In this document: one piece after another, positions 43,801 through 53,303 of the stretch
Layout: each line of letters begins with the position of its first letter
Numbering within the stretch: the stretch's first letter is position 1
Assembly: GCF_900582195.1 (NCBI RefSeq)
Contig: NZ_UTHA01000289.1
Span: 22,608-86,607, forward strand
Direction: 5' to 3'
DNA length: 64,000 nt
Source: Pseudomonas viridiflava
GTDB taxonomy: Bacteria > Pseudomonadota > Gammaproteobacteria > Pseudomonadales > Pseudomonadaceae
The notes under the pieces: generated by a model
Databases searched by the model: none
Told to the model about the DNA's origin: nothing
What the model saw: only the letters and a program-made list of their open reading frames with translations
Program-made: the position numbers and the translations under genes

Positions 43801-43842
43801 CCGACTGATATGTGATACCACCAAATCAGAGCGAGATTGGAT

Positions 43843-44928
43843 GTGAGCAAGCGAGCCTATAACTTCTGCGCCGGTCCTGCGGCGCTTCCTGAAGCTGTCC
43901 TGCAACGTGCCCAGGGTGAACTCCTTGATTGGCACGGCAAGGGTCTGTCGGTCATGGAAATGAGCCATCGCAGTGATGAGTTCGTGTCCATCGCCACCCA
44001 GGCCGAGCAGGATCTGCGTGACCTGCTGAATATCCCGTCGAACTACAAAGTGCTGTTTCTGCAAGGTGGCGCCAGCCAGCAATTTGCGCAGATTCCACTG
44101 AACCTGTTGCCTGAAGGCGGCTCGGCCGACTATATCGACACCGGTATCTGGTCGCAGAAAGCCATTGAAGAAGCTTCGCGCTACGGCCACGTCAATGTTG
44201 CCGCCACCGCCAAGCCTTATGACTATTTCGCCATCCCGGGCCAGAACGAGTGGAAGCTGTCGAAAGACGCCGCTTACGTTCACTACGCACCGAACGAAAC
44301 CATCGGCGGTCTGGAATTCCAGTGGATTCCTGAAGTCGGTGATGTACCGCTGGTGGCCGACATGTCTTCGGACATCCTCTCGCGCCCGGTCGATATCTCG
44401 CGTTTCGGCATGATCTACGCCGGTGCGCAGAAAAACATCGGCCCAAGCGGCATCGTCGTCAACATCATTCGCGAAGACTTGCTGGGCAAAGCGCGCTCAC
44501 TATGCCCGACCATGCTCAACTACAAAGTCGCGGCCGATAACGGCTCGATGTACAACACCCCGCCGACTCTGGCCTGGTACCTGTCCGGTCTGGTGTTCCA
44601 GTGGCTGAAAGAGCAGGGTGGTGTCGAAGCGATCGCCAAACTGAATGACGTCAAACAGCGCACGCTGTACGACTTCATCGACGCCAGCGGCCTCTACAGC
44701 AACCCGATCAACAAATCGGACCGCTCGTGGATGAACGTGCCGTTCCGTCTGGCCGATGATCGTCTGGACAAGCCGTTCCTCGTCGGTGCCGAAGAGCGCG
44801 GCTTGCTCAACCTCAAGGGCCACCGCTCCGTGGGCGGCATGCGCGCCTCCATCTACAACGCCGTCGACATCACTGCGGTTAATGCGCTGGTGGCGTACAT
44901 GGCTGAATTCGAGAAGGAACACGGCTGA
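43843..44928 (+). CDS. serC: 3-phosphoserine/phosphohydroxythreonine aminotransferase
   Basis: A 361-residue PLP aminotransferase. It starts at GTG 43843 (MSKRAYNFCAGPAALPEAV), giving the standard length; the ATG at 43841 is out of frame (ATG-TGA). The PLP Lys is in YAGAQKNIGPSG. SerC makes phosphoserine and phosphohydroxythreonine (pyridoxal pathway). The stop codon overlaps the pheA start (TGATG), so it heads the serC-pheA-hisC-tyrA/aroA-cmk-rpsA operon. Confidence 0.96.
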   Translation: MSKRAYNFCAGPAALPEAVLQRAQGELLDWHGKGLSVMEMSHRSDEFVSIATQAEQDLRDLLNIPSNYKVLFLQGGASQQFAQIPLNLLPEGGSADYIDTGIWSQKAIEEASRYGHVNVAATAKPYDYFAIPGQNEWKLSKDAAYVHYAPNETIGGLEFQWIPEVGDVPLVADMSSDILSRPVDISRFGMIYAGAQKNIGPSGIVVNIIREDLLGKARSLCPTMLNYKVAADNGSMYNTPPTLAWYLSGLVFQWLKEQGGVEAIAKLNDVKQRTLYDFIDASGLYSNPINKSDRSWMNVPFRLADDRLDKPFLVGAEERGLLNLKGHRSVGGMRASIYNAVDITAVNALVAYMAEFEKEHG

Positions 44929-46022
44929 TGTCCGAGCAAGAACTCAAGGCACTGCGCGTTCGCATTGACGCTCTGGACACTAAAGTCATGGAGCTGATCA
45001 GTGAGCGTGCGCGTTGCGCCCAGGAAGTCGCGCGAGTAAAGATGGCCTCGCTGGCCGAAGGCGAAGTGCCGGTGTTCTATCGTCCTGAGCGCGAAGCTCA
45101 GGTGCTCAAGCGTGTCATGGAGCGCAACCAGGGGCCGCTGGGTAACGAGGAAATGGCGCGGCTGTTCCGCGAAATCATGTCGTCGTGCCTGGCGCTGGAG
45201 CAGCCGCTGAAAGTGGCTTACCTCGGCCCTGAAGGCACCTTCACCCAGGCTGCGGCCATGAAGCACTTCGGTCACGCGGTGATCAGCAAGCCGATGGCGG
45301 CGATCGACGAAGTGTTCCGTGAAGTGGCAGCCGGCGCGGTGAACTTTGGCGTGGTGCCGGTGGAAAACTCCACCGAAGGCGCGGTCAACCATACCCTCGA
45401 CAGCTTCCTCGAACACGACATGGTTATCTGTGGCGAAGTCGAGCTGCGTATTCACCATCACCTGTTGGTCGGTGAAAACACCAAGACCGACAGCATCAGT
45501 CGCATCTATTCCCACGCGCAGTCGCTGGCCCAGTGCCGCAAGTGGCTGGACGCGCATTACCCGAATGTCGAGCGCGTGGCGGTTTCCAGCAACGCCGAAG
45601 CGGCCAAGCGGGTCAAGGGCGAGTGGAATTCGGCGGCAATTGCCGGTGATATGGCGGCCGGGCTGTATGGCCTGACCCGTCTGGCCGAGAAGATCGAAGA
45701 CCGTCCGGACAACGCGACGCGCTTCCTGATGATCGGTAATCAGGAAGTGCCACCGACCGGCGACGACAAGACCTCGATCATTGTGTCCATGAGCAACAAG
45801 CCCGGTGCGCTTCATGAGCTGCTGGTGCCGTTCCATGACAACGGGATCGACCTGACTCGCATCGAAACCCGTCCGTCGCGCAGCGGCAAATGGACTTATG
45901 TGTTCTTCATCGACTTCGTCGGCCATCACCGCGATCCGTTGATCAAAGGTGTATTGGAAAAGATCAGTCAGGAAGCAGTAGCACTCAAAGTGCTGGGTTC
46001 CTACCCGAAAGCAGTTCTCTAA
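44928..46022 (+). CDS. pheA: P-protein: chorismate mutase / prephenate dehydratase
   Basis: A 364-residue bifunctional enzyme. It has an AroQ chorismate mutase at ~1-90, prephenate dehydratase at ~95-275 (YLGPEGTFTQAA, VPVENSTEGAVN) and an ACT regulatory domain from ~283 (SNKPGALHELL). The Phe-binding ESRP motif reads ETRP here. It makes phenylpyruvate from chorismate. ATG overlaps the serC stop codon. Confidence 0.96.
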   Translation: MSEQELKALRVRIDALDTKVMELISERARCAQEVARVKMASLAEGEVPVFYRPEREAQVLKRVMERNQGPLGNEEMARLFREIMSSCLALEQPLKVAYLGPEGTFTQAAAMKHFGHAVISKPMAAIDEVFREVAAGAVNFGVVPVENSTEGAVNHTLDSFLEHDMVICGEVELRIHHHLLVGENTKTDSISRIYSHAQSLAQCRKWLDAHYPNVERVAVSSNAEAAKRVKGEWNSAAIAGDMAAGLYGLTRLAEKIEDRPDNATRFLMIGNQEVPPTGDDKTSIIVSMSNKPGALHELLVPFHDNGIDLTRIETRPSRSGKWTYVFFIDFVGHHRDPLIKGVLEKISQEAVALKVLGSYPKAVL

Positions 46023-46035
46023 GGGGCGGTAGCAA

Positions 46036-47148
46036 ATGAGTGGCAACTTCCTCGCTCTGGCACAGCCGGGCGTGCAACAACTTTCGCCGTACGTTCCGGG
46101 CAAGCCTGTGGACGAACTGGCGCGCGAGCTGGATCTGGATCCGGCGAAAATCGTCAAACTGGCGAGCAACGAAAACCCGCTGGGTGCCAGTCCGAAAGCC
46201 TTGGCGGCGATCCGCGAAGAGCTGGCCGAGCTGACCCGTTATCCGGACGGCAACGGCTTCGTGCTGAAATCGCTGCTGGCCGAGCAGTGCCGTGTCGAGC
46301 TGAGCCAGGTCACCCTGGGTAACGGTTCCAACGACATTCTTGAGCTGGTCGCGCGCGCCTATCTGGCACCGGGCCTGAATGCTGTGTTCAGTGAGCACGC
46401 CTTTGCGGTGTATCCGATTGCCACTCAGGCGGTCGGCGCGCAAGCCAAAGTGGTACCAGCCAAGGATTGGGGGCACGACCTGCCTGCGATGCTCGCGGCC
46501 ATCGATGCCAACACCCGCGTGGTGTTTATCGCCAACCCGAACAACCCGACCGGCACCTGGTTCGGCGCTGAAGCGCTGGACGAGTTCCTGCAGGATGTTC
46601 CGGAGCATGTGCTGGTGGTGCTCGACGAGGCGTACATCGAGTACGCCGAAGGCAGCGATCTGCCGGACGGTCTGGATTTCCTTGCCGCCTATCCGAACCT
46701 GCTGGTTTCGCGCACCTTCTCCAAGGCCTACGGTCTGGCGGCACTGCGCGTTGGCTACGGTCTGTCGACTCCGGTTGTTGCTGACGTGCTGAACCGCGTT
46801 CGCCAGCCGTTCAACGTCAACAGCCTCGCTTTGGCCGCGGCTTGTGCGGCGCTGAAGGACGACGAATATCTGGCGCAAAGCCGTCAGCTCAACGAGTCGG
46901 GCATGCAGCAATTGCAGGCCGGTTTCCGTGAGTTGGGTCTGGGCTGGATCGAATCCAAAGGCAACTTCATCTGCGTCGATCTCGCTCAAGTGGCGGCCCC
47001 CGTGTTTCAGGGCTTGCTGCGCGAAGGCGTGATCGTGCGCCCGGTGGCTAACTACGGCATGCCGAACCACCTGCGGGTGACCATCGGTCTGCCGGCGGAA
47101 AACAGCCGCTTCCTCGAAGCGCTGCGCAAGGTTCTGGCTCGTGGGTGA
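46036..47148 (+). CDS. hisC: Histidinol-phosphate aminotransferase
   Basis: A 370-residue class I/II aminotransferase with KLASNENPLG near residue 45 and the PLP Lys in SRTFSKAYGLAALRVGYG. In this operon it probably also transaminates aromatic keto acids (the hisC2 position recalled in P. aeruginosa). Its last codons overlap the GTG start of the tyrA-aroA fusion. Confidence 0.94.
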   Translation: MSGNFLALAQPGVQQLSPYVPGKPVDELARELDLDPAKIVKLASNENPLGASPKALAAIREELAELTRYPDGNGFVLKSLLAEQCRVELSQVTLGNGSNDILELVARAYLAPGLNAVFSEHAFAVYPIATQAVGAQAKVVPAKDWGHDLPAMLAAIDANTRVVFIANPNNPTGTWFGAEALDEFLQDVPEHVLVVLDEAYIEYAEGSDLPDGLDFLAAYPNLLVSRTFSKAYGLAALRVGYGLSTPVVADVLNRVRQPFNVNSLALAAACAALKDDEYLAQSRQLNESGMQQLQAGFRELGLGWIESKGNFICVDLAQVAAPVFQGLLREGVIVRPVANYGMPNHLRVTIGLPAENSRFLEALRKVLARG

Positions 47149-49384
47149 TGTCACTGCACTGCAATCTGCTGCACCTATGATCGGTCGCCTTGTGGTGGTC
47201 GGTCTGGGGTTGATCGGTGGTTCGTTTGCCAAAGGCTTGCGTGAAAGCGGTATCTGCCGCGAAGTGGTCGGGGTCGATCTCGATCCGCAATCGCGCAAGC
47301 TGGCGGTCGAGTTGGGCGTTGTGGATCGCTGTGAAGATGACTTGGCGACAGCCTGTCAGGGCGCTGACGTAATTCAGTTGGCAGTGCCGATTCTGGCCAT
47401 GGAAAAAGTGCTTGCGCGTCTGGCGAGCATGGATCTGGGCTCGGCAATTCTGACTGATGTCGGCAGTGCCAAAGGCAATGTGGTGCGCGCGGCGACCGAG
47501 GCGTTTGGCGGTATGCCGGCGCGCTTCGTGCCGGGCCATCCGATTGCCGGTTCCGAGCAGAGCGGGGTGGAAGCCTCCAATGCCGAACTGTTCCGTCGTC
47601 ATAAGGTAATTCTCACGCCGCTCGAGCAAACCGATCCGGCGGCGCTGGCTGTGGTCGATCGTCTGTGGCGCGAATTGGGCGCTGACGTCGAGCACATGCA
47701 AGTCGAGCGTCACGATGAAGTGCTGGCTGCAACCAGTCATCTGCCACACCTGCTGGCCTTTGGTCTGGTCGATTCGTTGGCCAAGCGCAATGAAAATCTT
47801 GAGATCTTCCGTTACGCTGCGGGCGGTTTCCGCGATTTCACAAGAATCGCCGGAAGCGACCCGGTGATGTGGCACGACATCTTCCTCGCCAACCGCGAGG
47901 CTGTCCTGCGCACACTCGATACATTTCGCAGCGACCTCGACGCCTTGCGCGACGCGGTCGATGCAGGGGATGGGCACCAATTGTTGGGCGTTTTCACTCG
48001 CGCCCGGGTTGCTCGCGAGCATTTCAGTAAAATCCTGGCCCGCAGGGCCTATGTGGACGCTATGAATTCCAACGATCTGATCTTCCTGGCTCAACCTGGT
48101 GGCCGCCTGTCCGGTCGGATTCGCGTACCAGGTGATAAATCGATTTCCCACCGCTCGATCATGCTCGGCTCGCTGGCCGAAGGCGTCACCGAAGTCGAAG
48201 GCTTCCTCGAGGGTGAAGACGCCTTGGCGACCTTGCAGGCATTTCGCGATATGGGCGTGGTCATCGAAGGCCCGCACCACGGCCGCGTGACCATCCACGG
48301 TGTCGGCCTGCATGGCTTGAAGCCGGCGCCGGGTCCGATCTATCTGGGCAACTCCGGCACTTCGATGCGTCTGCTGTCCGGGTTGCTCGCGGCGCAGAAC
48401 TTCGACAGCGTTTTGACTGGCGATGCCTCGCTGTCCAAGCGTCCGATGAATCGCGTGGCCAATCCACTGCGCGAAATGGGCGCCGTGATTGAAACTGCTG
48501 CTGAGGGTCGTCCGCCGATGACCATTCGCGGTGGGCACAAGCTCAAAGGCCTGACCTACACCATGCCGATGGCTAGCGCACAGGTGAAATCCTGCCTGCT
48601 GCTCGCCGGTCTGTACGCTGAGGGCAAGACCACCGTGACCGAGCCTGCTCCGACTCGCGACCACACCGAGCGCATGCTGCGCGGGTTCGGCTATCCGGTA
48701 AGCGTTGAAGGCGCTACGGCTTCGGTTGAGTCTGGCGGCAAGCTGACTGCCACTCACATCGAAGTGCCGGGAGACATCTCGTCGTCGGCGTTCTTCCTTG
48801 TAGCGGCCTCGATCGCCGAAGGTTCGGAGCTGGTGCTTGAGCACGTCGGCATCAATCCGACTCGTACCGGCGTAATCGACATTCTGCGTCTCATGGGCGC
48901 GGACATCACCCTGGAAAACCAGCGTGAAGTCGGCGGCGAGCCGGTGGCTGACCTGCGCGTACGGGCAGCTAAACTCAAAGGTATCGAGATTCCCGAAGAG
49001 CTGGTTCCGCTGGCCATCGATGAATTCCCGGTGCTGTTCGTGGCCGCGGCCTGTGCCGAAGGGCGCACCGTGTTGACCGGCGCAGAAGAGCTGCGGGTCA
49101 AGGAATCGGATCGTATCCAGGTGATGGCGGACGGTCTGTTGGCGCTGGGCGTCAAATGCCAGCCAACACCGGACGGCATCATTATCGACGGCGGCCAGAT
49201 TGGCGGCGGTGAAGTGCACGGTCACGGCGATCACCGTATCGCGATGGCATTCAGCGTTGCATCGTTGCGCGCTACTGCACCGATCCGCATCCATGATTGC
49301 GCCAACGTCGCGACGTCGTTCCCGAACTTCCTCGCGCTGTGCGGGCAGGTGGGTATTCGTGTGGCACAAGAGGCTCAGTCGTGA
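47141..49384 (+). CDS. tyrA/aroA: Fused prephenate dehydrogenase / EPSP synthase
   Basis: A fusion of 747 residues if GTG 47141 is used, or 735 from ATG 47177, which lacks a clear ribosome binding site. Residues ~13-290 are TyrA-type dehydrogenase (VVGLGLIGGSFAKGL, GHPIAGSEQSG). From ~318 follows AroA (RVPGDKSISHRS, GNSGTSMRLL, ESDRIQVM). It supplies chorismate-pathway EPSP and 4-hydroxyphenylpyruvate. The fusion is a known Pseudomonas trait. The stop codon overlaps cmk (GTGA). Confidence 0.95.
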   Translation: MGDVTALQSAAPMIGRLVVVGLGLIGGSFAKGLRESGICREVVGVDLDPQSRKLAVELGVVDRCEDDLATACQGADVIQLAVPILAMEKVLARLASMDLGSAILTDVGSAKGNVVRAATEAFGGMPARFVPGHPIAGSEQSGVEASNAELFRRHKVILTPLEQTDPAALAVVDRLWRELGADVEHMQVERHDEVLAATSHLPHLLAFGLVDSLAKRNENLEIFRYAAGGFRDFTRIAGSDPVMWHDIFLANREAVLRTLDTFRSDLDALRDAVDAGDGHQLLGVFTRARVAREHFSKILARRAYVDAMNSNDLIFLAQPGGRLSGRIRVPGDKSISHRSIMLGSLAEGVTEVEGFLEGEDALATLQAFRDMGVVIEGPHHGRVTIHGVGLHGLKPAPGPIYLGNSGTSMRLLSGLLAAQNFDSVLTGDASLSKRPMNRVANPLREMGAVIETAAEGRPPMTIRGGHKLKGLTYTMPMASAQVKSCLLLAGLYAEGKTTVTEPAPTRDHTERMLRGFGYPVSVEGATASVESGGKLTATHIEVPGDISSSAFFLVAASIAEGSELVLEHVGINPTRTGVIDILRLMGADITLENQREVGGEPVADLRVRAAKLKGIEIPEELVPLAIDEFPVLFVAAACAEGRTVLTGAEELRVKESDRIQVMADGLLALGVKCQPTPDGIIIDGGQIGGGEVHGHGDHRIAMAFSVASLRATAPIRIHDCANVATSFPNFLALCGQVGIRVAQEAQS

Positions 49385-50070
49385 AAAACATTGCACCGGT
49401 CATCACCATTGATGGGCCAAGCGGCTCGGGCAAAGGCACCGTAGCCGGGATTCTGGCCAAGCGTCTGGGCTGGAACCTGCTGGATTCCGGTGCGTTGTAC
49501 CGCTTGTTGGCATTTGCTGCGCACAACCATGGTGTCGACCTGACCAATGAAGAGCTGCTGAAGAAGCTTGCCGCTCATCTGGATGTTCAGTTCATTGCGG
49601 CGACCGACGGTCAGTTGCAGCGCATCATCCTGGAAGGTGACGAAGTCAGCGATGTCATTCGCACTGAAAGCGTCGGTTCCGGCGCTTCGCAAGTGGCGGC
49701 GTTGCCGGCCGTACGCGAGGCGCTGCTGCAGCGCCAGCGTGCTTTTCAGGAAGCGCCGGGCCTGGTGGCCGATGGCCGCGACATGGGTACGGTGGTTTTT
49801 CCGGATGCACCGCTGAAGATTTTCCTGACCGCCAGTGCCGAGGAGAGGGCGCGCCGTCGATATTTGCAGTTGAAGGGCAAAGTCGAGGGTGTTAGTCTGT
49901 CGAGTCTGCTAGATGAGATCCGTGCACGCGACGAGCGTGACACCCAGCGAGCGGTAGCCCCGCTTAAGCCGGCGGCTGACGCCATACAGCTGGATTCCAC
50001 GGAGTTGTCCATCGATCAGGTGCTTGAACGCATCATGAGCGAGATCGCCATTCGCGATATCGCCGGGTGA
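49381..50070 (+). CDS. cmk: Cytidylate kinase
   Basis: A 229-residue kinase with the P-loop IDGPSGSGKGTVAG at residues ~9-22 and DGRDMGTVVFPDA. GTG 49381 overlaps the aroA stop codon; the longer reading from 49297 lies wholly in aroA. It phosphorylates CMP/dCMP. Followed after ~120 bases by rpsA. Confidence 0.95.
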   Translation: MKNIAPVITIDGPSGSGKGTVAGILAKRLGWNLLDSGALYRLLAFAAHNHGVDLTNEELLKKLAAHLDVQFIAATDGQLQRIILEGDEVSDVIRTESVGSGASQVAALPAVREALLQRQRAFQEAPGLVADGRDMGTVVFPDAPLKIFLTASAEERARRRYLQLKGKVEGVSLSSLLDEIRARDERDTQRAVAPLKPAADAIQLDSTELSIDQVLERIMSEIAIRDIAG

Positions 50071-50130
50071 CCAAGAAGGCCACAGGGGACCAGTCATAGT
50101 CCTGCGGCGCTTCTTCTATATGAAACTAAC

Positions 50131-50173
50131 CCACACCGTCTGGGGTGTGGAGATGGGCGTATCCTTCGCCCTC
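50131..50173 (+). promoter_or_regulatory. Two hairpins in the rpsA leader
   Basis: CCACACC (50131-50137) pairs with GGTGTGG (50144-50150); GGGCG (50155-50159) pairs with CGCCC (50167-50171). They end about 18 bases before the rpsA ATG. rpsA translation is autoregulated by S1 through leader hairpins in gammaproteobacteria; a similar role here is inference. Confidence 0.45.
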
Positions 50174-50189
50174 ATTTACAGGAATTAAA

Positions 50190-51878
50190 ATGAGCGAAAG
50201 CTTTGCGGAACTCTTTGAAGAAAGCCTGAAAACCCTGAACCTTCAGGCAGGCTCCATCATCACCGGTGTTATCGTTGATATCGATTACCAGGCTCGCTGG
50301 GTAACCGTTCACGCTGGCCTGAAGTCTGAAGCACTCATCCCGCTTGAGCAGTTCTACAACGACGCTGGCGATCTGACTATCAATGTCGGTGACGAAGTTC
50401 ACGTTGCTCTGGACTCGGTTGAAGACGGTTTCGGTGAAACCAAGCTGTCCCGTGAAAAAGCCAAGCGCGCTGAGTGCTGGATCGTTCTGGAAGCAGCATT
50501 CGCAGCTGAGGAAGTGGTCAAGGGCGTTATCAACGGTAAGGTTAAAGGCGGCTTCACTGTCGACGTTAACGGCATCCGTGCGTTCCTGCCAGGTTCCCTG
50601 GTTGACGTCCGTCCAGTGCGCGACACCACGCACCTGGAAGGCAAAGAGCTGGAATTCAAGGTCATCAAGCTGGACCAGAAGCGCAACAACGTTGTCGTTT
50701 CCCGTCGCAGCGTCCTGGAAGCCGAGAACTCCGCCGAGCGTGAAGCTCTGCTGGAATCCCTGCAGGAAGGCCAGCAAGTCAAAGGTATCGTCAAAAACCT
50801 CACCGATTACGGCGCATTCGTCGATCTGGGTGGCGTGGACGGCCTGCTGCACATCACCGACATGGCCTGGAAGCGCATCAAGCACCCTTCCGAGATCGTC
50901 AACGTTGGTGACGAAATCGACGTTAAGGTTCTGAAATACGATCGCGAACGCAACCGTGTTTCCCTGGGCCTGAAGCAACTGGGCGAAGATCCATGGGTTG
51001 CTATCAAAGCCCGTTACCCAGAAAGCACTCGCGTTACCGCTCGTGTAACCAACCTGACCGACTACGGCTGCTTCGCTGAGCTGGAAGAAGGCGTTGAAGG
51101 TCTGGTACACGTTTCGGAAATGGACTGGACCAACAAGAACATCCACCCTTCGAAAGTCGTACAAGTCGGCGACGAAGTGGAAGTTATGGTTCTGGACATC
51201 GACGAAGAGCGTCGTCGTATCTCCCTGGGCATCAAGCAGTGCAAATCTAACCCATGGGAAGATTTCTCTGGCCAGTTCAACAAGGGCGATAAAATCTCCG
51301 GCACCATCAAGTCGATCACCGATTTCGGTATCTTCATTGGTCTGGACGGCGGCATCGACGGTCTGGTTCACCTGTCCGACATCTCCTGGAACGAAGTGGG
51401 CGAAGAAGCCGTACGTCGTTTCAAGAAGGGCGACGAGCTGGACACCGTTATCCTGTCGGTTGACCCAGAGCGCGAGCGTATCTCCCTGGGTATCAAGCAA
51501 CTGGAAAGCGATCCGTTCTCCGAGTACGTCTCGGTTAACGACAAAGGCGCAATCGTTACTGGCACCGTGAAAGAAGTTGACGCCAAAGGCGCCATCATCG
51601 TTCTGGCCGACGATATCGAAGCGACTCTGAAAGCCTCCGAAATCAGCCGTGACCGCGTTGAAGACGCGCGCAACGTTCTGAAAGAAGGCCAGGAAGTAGA
51701 AGCCAAGATCATCAGCGTTGATCGTAAGAGCCGCGTCATCCAACTCTCCATCAAGTCGAAAGATGATGCTGAAGAGAAAGAAGCTATCCAGAGCCTGAAA
51801 TCGGCTCCGGAAGGTGAAGCAGCTGACACCACCATGGCTGGCCTGCTGCGCCAGGCAATGGCGGCCAAACAGAACTAA
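50190..51878 (+). CDS. rpsA: 30S ribosomal protein S1
   Basis: A 562-residue protein with six S1 RNA-binding repeats. The start MSESFAELFEESLKTL is canonical, and repeats such as VKNLTDYGAFVDLGGVDGLLH and IKSITDFGIFIGLDGGIDG are plain. ATG 50190 has an AGGA upstream. S1 unwinds mRNA and aids initiation on weak ribosome binding sites. A strong terminator follows. Confidence 0.98.
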   Translation: MSESFAELFEESLKTLNLQAGSIITGVIVDIDYQARWVTVHAGLKSEALIPLEQFYNDAGDLTINVGDEVHVALDSVEDGFGETKLSREKAKRAECWIVLEAAFAAEEVVKGVINGKVKGGFTVDVNGIRAFLPGSLVDVRPVRDTTHLEGKELEFKVIKLDQKRNNVVVSRRSVLEAENSAEREALLESLQEGQQVKGIVKNLTDYGAFVDLGGVDGLLHITDMAWKRIKHPSEIVNVGDEIDVKVLKYDRERNRVSLGLKQLGEDPWVAIKARYPESTRVTARVTNLTDYGCFAELEEGVEGLVHVSEMDWTNKNIHPSKVVQVGDEVEVMVLDIDEERRRISLGIKQCKSNPWEDFSGQFNKGDKISGTIKSITDFGIFIGLDGGIDGLVHLSDISWNEVGEEAVRRFKKGDELDTVILSVDPERERISLGIKQLESDPFSEYVSVNDKGAIVTGTVKEVDAKGAIIVLADDIEATLKASEISRDRVEDARNVLKEGQEVEAKIISVDRKSRVIQLSIKSKDDAEEKEAIQSLKSAPEGEAADTTMAGLLRQAMAAKQN

Positions 51879-51894
51879 GTTCTGATTGGGCAAT

Positions 51895-51923
51895 AAAAAG
51901 GGCGACTTCGGTCGCCCTTTTTT
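51895..51923 (+). terminator. rpsA terminator
   Basis: Stem AAAAAGGGCGAC / GTCGCCCTTTTTT with the stable loop TTCG (51907-51910). Confidence 0.95.
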
Positions 51924-52082
51924 GTGCCCGCGATTTAGTGTCCGCGGCTTGCATGATGGTTTTGGTGAAACCAATCTGGCTTCCGGGCGGTCTGTTTCTT
52001 TAATCGGATCAATCGTCTATTCACGTCTAAGCTTGGTCTTAAGCGTGTAGTCGTCGGGCAGTTGCCTGGCATAAGGAAGTGG

Positions 52083-52361
52083 ATGAACAAGTTTATTGTC
52101 CTCATGGCTGTACTGGTTCTGGCTGGCTGTACGACCAGTGCCAAGACCCATGCCGTGCGTGGTGTCAGTGGTATAGAGGTCGACTGCTCCGGGTTGGGCT
52201 CTGGCTGGGAGAAATGCCAGAAGCGCGCGGCAAAGGAGTGCAAGGGCGCGGGCTACAAAGTGATCACCCGATCGGATGATGCCAAGGATGAAGATGAGTT
52301 TCCTTTTGGCTTCAACCCGGCAGGCTACGTGACACGAACCATGCTGGTGATATGCCGTTAA
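52083..52361 (+). CDS. Small lipoprotein of unknown function
   Basis: A 92-residue protein. ATG 52083 follows AAGG by about five bases. The signal peptide ends in the lipobox LVLAGC (Cys at residue ~16). The mature part has two further Cys pairs (DCSGLGSGWEKCQKRAAKEC) and a C-terminal CR. It lies between rpsA and ihfB. I recognise no family function; probably an envelope lipoprotein. Confidence 0.8.
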   Translation: MNKFIVLMAVLVLAGCTTSAKTHAVRGVSGIEVDCSGLGSGWEKCQKRAAKECKGAGYKVITRSDDAKDEDEFPFGFNPAGYVTRTMLVICR

Positions 52362-52513
52362 GCATGCTGTGCCCTGTTTGTTGCTGCAATGCCCTGAAAA
52401 CGGGCGTTTCGACGCGGTGGAAGATATGTCAATCCCTGGGCTGTTCAAAATCTTCCGGGCGTGCTAAAACCTTTCAAGCGCTGATCTAGCTGCTTGAAAA
52501 AGAAGGGAAAAAT

Positions 52514-52810
52514 ATGACGAAGTCGGAGTTGATCGAACGAATTGTCACCCATCAAGGGCTGCTCTCATCCAAAGATGTGGAGCTGGCCATCAAGACCATG
52601 CTTGAACAAATGTCCCAATGTCTGGCCACTGGTGATCGTATCGAAATCCGGGGGTTTGGCAGCTTCTCCCTGCACTACCGTGCGCCGCGTGTTGGCCGTA
52701 ATCCAAAGACAGGTCAATCCGTCAGCCTTGACGGTAAATTCGTTCCGCATTTCAAGCCGGGTAAAGAGCTGCGTGATCGGGTGAATGAGGAAGAGGAGGA
52801 GGGGGTTTGA
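52514..52810 (+). CDS. ihfB: Integration host factor subunit beta
   Basis: A 98-residue DNA-bending HU/IHF protein starting MTKSELIERIVTHQG, with IEIRGFGSFSLHYR and RVGRNPKTGQSV (DNA-binding arm). It pairs with IhfA. In Pseudomonas the O-antigen gene cluster starts just after it, as seen here. Confidence 0.97.
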   Translation: MTKSELIERIVTHQGLLSSKDVELAIKTMLEQMSQCLATGDRIEIRGFGSFSLHYRAPRVGRNPKTGQSVSLDGKFVPHFKPGKELRDRVNEEEEEGV

Positions 52811-52840
52811 TCTTCGCTATTCAAATTCGAGGGGGCGTGA

Positions 52841-53080
52841 ATGCGTAACCTGAAACGCATACTGCTTGGCGTATTTCTTCTGCTGATGGTTCTGATTGTT
52901 CTGGCGTTTGTGCTTGAGAATCAGCAGTCGGTTTCGCTTTTGTTTCTAGGTTTTTCCGGCCCGCAGTTGCCAGTGTCGCTAGTTGCAGTGTTAGCACTGT
53001 TGATCGGCATGTTGATCGGCCCTGTATTGGGCTGGTTTCTGGGGCGTTCGTCCAGAGCCGCACGCAAGCGACTGGTCTGA
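52841..53080 (+). CDS. LapA (LPS assembly protein A) family membrane protein
   Basis: A 79-residue protein with two membrane helices (~8-27 and ~45-68) and a basic C-terminus (RSSRAARKRLV). It carries the DUF1049/LapA pattern FVLENQQSVSLLFLGFSGPQLPVSL. In E. coli LapA acts with LapB in LPS assembly control. It sits between ihfB and the rfb genes, the usual place in Pseudomonas. Confidence 0.85.
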   Translation: MRNLKRILLGVFLLLMVLIVLAFVLENQQSVSLLFLGFSGPQLPVSLVAVLALLIGMLIGPVLGWFLGRSSRAARKRLV

Positions 53081-53303
53081 AAATGACAGGCGCAGGGCAT
53101 CTGTCGAAATTGCGCCTCAGTCTGTCTTTATCCATTAGTAAAACCATCATTAAGCTGTAAAATGCTGCCCTTGTTCGATCGTGCCTTATTGCATGACGAT
53201 TCAGACTGACTCTGACGGATGCCAATTGCGACTGGCCTCTGCATTCATGGATTAGATGGCGCTCAGTGGCAGCGCTATCCGCAGCTCAAGGGTATCGTTT
53301 CGC

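Noticed and set aside
46025..46033. GGCGGTAGC before hisC, resembling the ops/JUMPstart element
   Set aside because: It matches only 9 of 12 ops bases, lies inside the aromatic amino acid operon far from the O-antigen start, and doubles as hisC upstream sequence.
47048..49396. A 782-codon minus-strand frame opposite tyrA/aroA
   Set aside because: Shadow of a well-recognised fused gene.
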